Source: Pseudomonadota bacterium
GTDB taxonomy: Bacteria > Desulfobacterota > Desulfovibrionia > Desulfovibrionales > Desulfovibrionaceae
Direction: 5' to 3'
Assembly (NCBI GenBank): GCA_018817515.1
Contig: JAHIUD010000093.1
Coordinates: 1 to 64,000, forward strand
DNA: 64,000 nucleotides
Position 1 is the first letter of the stretch, and every line of letters begins with the position of its first letter. This document shows positions 58,878-64,000 of the stretch, one piece after another. The notes below the pieces were generated by a model. The model was not told the DNA's origin and ran no database searches. It saw nothing but the letters and a program-made list of their open reading frames with translations. A program made the position numbers and the translations under genes.

Positions 58878-60810
58878 AGCTCATCCCTCCGCGCTTGAAT
58901 GGTTCACTCGCCGCCTCGCGAACAATCCGGGCGGCTTCGGCAAGCGGCACAAGCCCGACATCAGCGCCTGCGCGCACGCGCACATTGACGCTGTCGGCTT
59001 CCACTTCCTTATCTCCAACTATAAACATGAACGGAATCCGCTCGAGCTGAGCCTCTCGAACCTTGTAGCCGAGCTTCTCATTTCGTAGATCCGCTTCGGC
59101 GCGTATGCCCTGTTCCTGCAAAAACAGCAAGACTTTTTCGGCGTGGGCGTTCTGGGCGTCGGTGACGGTGAGGACGCGCGCCTGCACCGGAGCCAGCCAA
59201 ACCGGGAAGGCCCCGGCGAAATGCTCAATGAGCACACCCATGAAGCGCTCGATGGAGCCCAGGATCACGCGGTGCAGCATCACCGGGCGGTGGCGGTTGC
59301 CGTCCTCGCCGATGTACGACAAGTCAAAGCGCTCGGGCAGGGTGAAGTCGCACTGCACAGTGGCGCACTGCCAGCTGCGCTCCAGCGCGTCCTTGATCTT
59401 GATGTCGATCTTGGGGCCGTAGAAGGCGCCGTCGCCCGCGTTGATCTCATACGGCATGCCCATGTGGTCCAGGGCGTCCTTCAGCGAATCCGTGGCGCGC
59501 TCCCAGTCCTCGTCGCTTCCGATGCTCTTCTCGGGCCGGGTGCTTATCTCGGCCGTAAAGTTGAAGCCGAAGATGTCCATGATGTCGCGCACGAATTTGA
59601 CCACGCCGATGATCTCCTCGCGCAGCTGGTCCGGACGGCAGATGATGTGGGCGTCGTCCTGGGTGAAGGAGCGCACGCGCAGCAGGCCGTGCAGCACGCC
59701 GCTCTTCTCGTGGCGGTGCACCACGCCCAGCTCGAAGTAGCGCTGGGGCAGATCGCGGTAGCTTTTCAGCTTGTTCTTGTAGATGAGCATGTGCGACAGG
59801 CAGTTCATGGGCTTGATGCCGTAGGCCTGCTCGTCGATCTCGGTGAAATACATGTTCTCGCGGTAGTTGTCGTAGTGGCCGCTCTTTTCCCACAATTCCC
59901 GCTTGAGAATCAGCGGGCCCTGCACGAGCTGGTAGCCGCGCTTGAGGTGCTCCTTGCGCTCGAAGTCCTCAAGGATGGCGCGCACAAGGGCTCCGTTGGG
60001 GTGCCACAAAACCATGCCGCCGCCCACTTCGTCGTGGAAGCTGAACAGGTCCAGCGCCACGCCGAGCTTGCGGTGGTCGCGCTTCTTGGCCTCTTCCAGG
60101 CGGTCCAGGTACTGCTTCAGGTCCTTGGGGTTGGCCCAGGCCGTGCCGTAAATGCGCTGGAGCTGCGGGTTCTTCTCGTCGCCGCGCCAGTAGGCGCCGG
60201 CCACGGTGGTCAGCTTGAAGGCCTTGAGCAGCCCCGTGCGCGGCACGTGGGGGCCCCGGCAGAGGTCGGAGAAGCCGCCCTGGGTGTAGACCGTCACCGT
60301 GGGCACGGCCAGGTCGTCGATGAGCTCCACCTTATAGGTCTCGCCCTGGGCCGCGAAACGCTCGCGCGCCTCGGCGCTGGTCATGGTCTCGCAGGCAAAG
60401 GGCTTGTCCGCCCCGACCGCGCGGACCATCTCGGCCTCGATGGCCTCCAGGTCCTCGGGCGTGAACGGACGCTCGTAGTCGAAATCATAGTAGAAGCCGC
60501 TCTCGATGGCCGGGCCGATGGTGACCTTGGCCGTGGGGAAGAGCTTCTTGACCGCCTCGGCCATGAGGTGGGCGGTGGAGTGGCGGATGACGACCAGCCC
60601 CTCGGGGGAGTCGGCGGGCACGGCCTCAAGCGCGGCGCAGTCCGCCGGGATGGGCGCGTTCATGTCGAGCTGGGTCTCGCCGCAACGGGCCAGCACGGCG
60701 TTCTTGAACTGCTTGCCGGAGAGGGCCAGCTTCAGGGCGTCGGCGCAGGTAGCCCCCGCCTCGACGGATACTTGCTGACCGGCGACTTCGATCTGTCTGG
60801 CAGGCTGCAC
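58864..60810 (-). CDS. thrS: Threonine--tRNA ligase
   Basis: [101 protein letters not shown] start. Confidence 0.96.
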   Translation of the reverse strand: MQPARQIEVAGQQVSVEAGATCADALKLALSGKQFKNAVLARCGETQLDMNAPIPADCAALEAVPADSPEGLVVIRHSTAHLMAEAVKKLFPTAKVTIGPAIESGFYYDFDYERPFTPEDLEAIEAEMVRAVGADKPFACETMTSAEARERFAAQGETYKVELIDDLAVPTVTVYTQGGFSDLCRGPHVPRTGLLKAFKLTTVAGAYWRGDEKNPQLQRIYGTAWANPKDLKQYLDRLEEAKKRDHRKLGVALDLFSFHDEVGGGMVLWHPNGALVRAILEDFERKEHLKRGYQLVQGPLILKRELWEKSGHYDNYRENMYFTEIDEQAYGIKPMNCLSHMLIYKNKLKSYRDLPQRYFELGVVHRHEKSGVLHGLLRVRSFTQDDAHIICRPDQLREEIIGVVKFVRDIMDIFGFNFTAEISTRPEKSIGSDEDWERATDSLKDALDHMGMPYEINAGDGAFYGPKIDIKIKDALERSWQCATVQCDFTLPERFDLSYIGEDGNRHRPVMLHRVILGSIERFMGVLIEHFAGAFPVWLAPVQARVLTVTDAQNAHAEKVLLFLQEQGIRAEADLRNEKLGYKVREAQLERIPFMFIVGDKEVEADSVNVRVRAGADVGLVPLAEAARIVREAASEPFKRGGMSYSFS

Positions 60811-60905
60811 GGCATTCTCTCCTGGCTTGACCCGGGGCGTAGGACCCGGATCTCGTTGCCCGGCCTGGCGCGCTTCCCCAAGCGGGAGCGCCGGGCCGTT
60901 TGTGG

Positions 60906-60937
60906 CAAAAAAGGGAAAGGGAGGCGCAAGGCCTCCC
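60906..60937 (-). terminator. Rho-independent terminator downstream of tRNA-Val (minus strand)
   Basis: Minus strand: gggaggc-cttgc-gcctccc-tttcccttttttg. Confidence 0.7.
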
Positions 60938-60951
60938 TCTCCGCAATAATA

Positions 60952-61028
60952 TGGTAGGCACGAGGAGACTTGAACTCCTGACCCCTTGCGTGTCGAGCAA
61001 GTGCTCTAACCAACTGAGCTACGCGCCT
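60952..61028 (-). tRNA. tRNA-Val (anticodon GAC), CCA encoded
   Basis: Minus strand aggcgcgtagctcagttggttagagcacttgctcgacacgcaaggggtcaggagttcaagtctcctcgtgcctacca; full cloverleaf, anticodon stem cttgc/gcaag, loop tcgacac. Confidence 0.93.
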
Positions 61029-61095
61029 ATTTTGCTCAAGGGAGATTCATTTAAGCCAGGGCTCCCTGGTTGTCAACAAAGAATTGCGCTGAAAT

Positions 61096-61824
61096 TCAGA
61101 TGCCCGCCAACTGTCTGCCTGCCTCGGTCGCCAGGGCCCCGGCCGTGGTCTGGCGCAGCACGCCCCCAGCGAACAGCTCCACCCCGGCGGCATCGGACGC
61201 GAGGGAGGCCAGCTGCGGCGCAGCGTCCTTGGCCCGCGCAACGCCCGCTGCCCCCAGGATGCCCAGCGCCCAGGCCGCCAATCCCCGGCAGGCTCCGTCG
61301 TCTTCGCCCAGCCCGGCCCGGAGGGTGGCTATCTCGCCCTCCAGCAGGTCCGGGTAGACCTGGGCCAGGCGGCCCAAGGCCCAGTACACGCCCCGGCGCA
61401 GGGGCACGTGGTCCAGGCTGTTGCCCTCGCCGTGCTCTTCCTCGCGCACATAGGAGGCCAGCACGCGATGGAACTCCGTGGCCAGCCGCCGGTGCCGGGC
61501 CAGCGTCTCGCCCAGGGCCTCGGGCACGCCCCAGCCCACGCCGCCGGACTCCTCGTTCAAGCGCCAGAGGCACTGGCGCAGCACCACCCGCGCGGCCTCC
61601 AGGCCCTCGCCGGGCTCCCTGCTCTCGGCCATGCGGGCCACGGTACGGCCAAAAGCCGAGACCGCGCGCCAGCGCACAGCCTCGGACTTGTCGAGCAAAA
61701 GGGAAAACAGCGGTCCGGTGAGACGGCGCGCGCCCACCTTGTCGAGGTCGGCCAGGCCCTCGGCCCAGCCGTCCTCAGACAAGAGATGGCGCAGGGTGCG
61801 CTTGAGGTCGCGAGAGTGGGGCAT
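61096..61824 (-). CDS. DVU0298-like HEAT-repeat-like protein
   Basis: LKRTLRHLLSEDGWAEGLADLDKVGARRLTGPLFSLLLDKSEAVRWRAVSAFG; alpha-helical repeats. Family name given from memory. Confidence 0.65.
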   Translation of the reverse strand: MPHSRDLKRTLRHLLSEDGWAEGLADLDKVGARRLTGPLFSLLLDKSEAVRWRAVSAFGRTVARMAESREPGEGLEAARVVLRQCLWRLNEESGGVGWGVPEALGETLARHRRLATEFHRVLASYVREEEHGEGNSLDHVPLRRGVYWALGRLAQVYPDLLEGEIATLRAGLGEDDGACRGLAAWALGILGAAGVARAKDAAPQLASLASDAAGVELFAGGVLRQTTAGALATEAGRQLAGI

Positions 61825-61856
61825 GTTCCCCCCGATAGTCTTCTCTGCCGTCGAGA

Positions 61857-62489
61857 CTATTTGGCGTTCTGGGCGATCTCGTCCAGAAAGGCCTGGGGCA
61901 CTTCGTAGCCGCTGGCCTGGGCCTTCTTGGCGGACTCGGCCGCAGCGGCCCAGTCGCCCATCTCGGCCTGCACCAGGGCCAGGTTGTTCCAGGCCGGTCC
62001 GAACATGGGCTGCAGCTCAACGGCCTTTTTGAGGTTGGTGAGCGCGTCGTCGAGCTCCCCGCGCGAGAAATACGCGCTGCCCAGGGTGGCCAGGGCCTGC
62101 ACAAAGCCGGGATCGTACTTGATGGCTTTCTTCAAGGACTCGATGGCCTTGGCGGAATCGCCCAACTGCAGGAGCACGAAGCCGATGTTGCCCCAGGGCA
62201 CGGCAAAGAACGGGCGCTGCTGCGTGGCCACGCGGTTGAAGTTCAGGCAGCCTTCCAGATCGCCGCGCTCCAGGCTGATGCCGCCCAGCTGCACGTAGGC
62301 TTCGGCCATCTTGGGCGAGTTGGCCGTGGCCTCGCGGAAGCAGTGCTCGGCATCCATGTACTCGCGCTTGGAGAGGTAGGCCACGCCCAGGTTGTAGTGC
62401 GTGTTGCCGCACTCCGGGTTGGCCATGAGCTGCTCTTTCAGGTGGTGGATGTACTCGTCGACGTTGTTGTACTTCGCTTCTTCGCTCAT
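61857..62489 (-). CDS. Tetratricopeptide repeat protein
   Basis: GNTHYNLGVAYLSKREYMDAEHCFREATANSPKMAEAYVQLGGISLERGDLEGCLNFNRVA... Confidence 0.88.
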   Translation of the reverse strand: MSEEAKYNNVDEYIHHLKEQLMANPECGNTHYNLGVAYLSKREYMDAEHCFREATANSPKMAEAYVQLGGISLERGDLEGCLNFNRVATQQRPFFAVPWGNIGFVLLQLGDSAKAIESLKKAIKYDPGFVQALATLGSAYFSRGELDDALTNLKKAVELQPMFGPAWNNLALVQAEMGDWAAAAESAKKAQASGYEVPQAFLDEIAQNAK

Positions 62490-62493
62490 GGCG

Positions 62494-62874
62494 TTATTCT
62501 CCAGCCGCGCCGGGGCGCATTGGGTTCAGGGTGATGCCTCGTTCCTTGAGCATGGAATTGTACCAGTCGCTGAACTCCAGGACGGGCCGGACCTTCTCGA
62601 TGTTCATGACCAGGAGGACCATGAACTCGGACAGGGTCTGCATGTAGTCCGGGTCCGGGATGATCGGCAGCGTCTTGAAATACTTGTTCAAAAGCTCGTG
62701 GGCGGTGAAGCCCATGGCGTCGGTGCGGATGTCGATGGGATCAAAGGGGGCCTGGAACGGGTCCCAGTTCTCGTAGCCGATGCGGTCCACGAAACGCCTG
62801 CGCCGGGGCGTCATGCGGTCGTACATGGCCTTCTTCTGCTCCTCGACCTGCGCCGGGGTATACATCTGCTCCAT
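62494..62874 (-). CDS. Conserved hypothetical protein
   Basis: MEQMYTPAQVEEQKKAMYDRMTPRRRRFVDRIGYENWDPFQAP; tightly packed between the TPR and YkgJ-family genes. Confidence 0.65.
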   Translation of the reverse strand: MEQMYTPAQVEEQKKAMYDRMTPRRRRFVDRIGYENWDPFQAPFDPIDIRTDAMGFTAHELLNKYFKTLPIIPDPDYMQTLSEFMVLLVMNIEKVRPVLEFSDWYNSMLKERGITLNPMRPGAAGE

Positions 62875-62877
62875 GGG

Positions 62878-63813
62878 CTAACCCTTGGCCTTTTTGGCGG
62901 CGGGTTTCGCGGTCTTCTTGGCCGCGGGCTTGGCAGCGGGCTTTTTGGCGGGCCGCTCCGGCGCCTGGCCGATGGTGAAGCTCTTGGGCGAGCAGCCCGA
63001 GCAGCCGCCCTGCTTGGTCTCCGGCGAGCAGCCCGAGCACTCGGCCAGCCCCTTGCCCTGGGCCTTGGCCCTGCCGGCGGCGAGCCTGGCCGCCATGCCA
63101 GCGGGTTTGCCCGCAGGCGCTGTGGCCGGTGCAGCGGCGGATGCGGCCGCAGCTTCGTCCTTGGGCTTCTTGATGCCCAGGTATTCGTCGGAATACTCGG
63201 TCATCAGCGCCAGGGAAACCGGCACCAGGACCTCGCCAAGGTCCTTGAAGCGCGTGTTCAGGCTGGCGGAAAGCTCGTGGCTCAACGCGTACAGGCGGTC
63301 CTGGATGCGGTCCAGGTAGACCGTGGGGTAGGCCTTGCCCTTCTCAAAGGCGGACTTGCCGCAGGTGTGGGCCTCGCCGCCGATGGCCGTGGGCACGCCA
63401 TAGATGCGGCAGGTCACCGGGCGGGCGTCGTACATCTCGCACAGGCCGTTGTCGTCAAGCAGCGGGCAGCGCACGCGGACCTTGGCCATCTCCAGCAGGA
63501 TGTCCTGGGCGTTCTGACCGTCCTTGACGGCGCGGAAGGCGTCGCGTTTGAGGCGGTGCACCAGGCGGTCGGCCTCGTCGGCGCGCTTGAGGATGCGGGT
63601 GCGGTCCTTGCCCTGGAAGCGGGCGTTGAAGACCGTGTTCACGAACAGGGCCTCCACCAGGGTCAGGTCAAACAGGGCGTGGCAGCAGTCGCTGCAGCCC
63701 TTTTCGCAGCGCACGTTGTCGGCGTAGCGCGAGCGCACGGTGTTGAAGACCTGGTCGGACTCAGTGATGATCGCCTCATACTTCTTGAAAAATTCGCTGA
63801 AATCCAGGGCCAT
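62878..63813 (-). CDS. YkgJ family cysteine cluster protein with Lys/Ala-rich tail
   Basis: VRCEKGCSDCCHALFDLTLVEA; CPLLDDNGLCEMYDARPVTCRIYGVPT; tail CSGCSPETKQGGCSGCSPKS...KKPAAKPAAKKTAKPAAKKAKG. Confidence 0.88.
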   Translation of the reverse strand: MALDFSEFFKKYEAIITESDQVFNTVRSRYADNVRCEKGCSDCCHALFDLTLVEALFVNTVFNARFQGKDRTRILKRADEADRLVHRLKRDAFRAVKDGQNAQDILLEMAKVRVRCPLLDDNGLCEMYDARPVTCRIYGVPTAIGGEAHTCGKSAFEKGKAYPTVYLDRIQDRLYALSHELSASLNTRFKDLGEVLVPVSLALMTEYSDEYLGIKKPKDEAAAASAAAPATAPAGKPAGMAARLAAGRAKAQGKGLAECSGCSPETKQGGCSGCSPKSFTIGQAPERPAKKPAAKPAAKKTAKPAAKKAKG

Positions 63814-64000
63814 CTAGGGACTCCTCAAGAAAATTCGCCGTGTGTGGCACGATGCCTCAGGGCCGCTGGCGTCAGGGCCGGGCAAGCCAGGCCGGGGTAT
63901 TCTGGCCGGGGCATCAGGGGAATATGGGCACGCGCCGGACATTAGTAAAGGGGTCCGGAGCATACAAAAAAGCCGGGGTCCACCCGGCGCCAGTGCCGCC

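Overview
GC-rich chromosomal window that looks like a Desulfovibrio-type deltaproteobacterium (Desulfobacterota); this is inferred from protein content such as a DVU0298-like protein, a MoeA-periplasmic-binding fusion and a stand-alone IMP cyclohydrolase. Most of it is dense housekeeping and signalling sequence. It includes a thrS-infC-rpmI-rplT-pheS-pheT translation cluster, a tRNA-Val(GAC), a flagellar operon flgBC-fliEFGHI preceded by a near-consensus sigma-54 promoter, and trpS, argC, plsY, hflX, mdh, rnhA, lepB, ruvX/yqgF and mltG. Cyclic-di-GMP genes are abundant: three tandem DUF3391/HD-GYP paralogues, a further double-HD protein and a GGEEF diguanylate cyclase with an intact I-site. 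The best candidates for undescribed biology are two AT-rich single-gene islands in otherwise GC-rich core sequence. Each encodes a divergent nucleotide-second-messenger-like enzyme: a RelA/SpoT-fold protein with a changed G-loop motif (33198-34313) and a class III cyclase-like protein (51959-52912). Other observations are a probable AUA start codon for infC, recurrent 9-12 bp tandem repeats in intergenic and linker sequence (one against the argC stop codon), a PHP-UvrD fusion, an 85-bp yqgF/mltG overlap and a tRNA-Val with C at position 33. All calls come from reading the sequence and the supplied ORFs; no database search was run.
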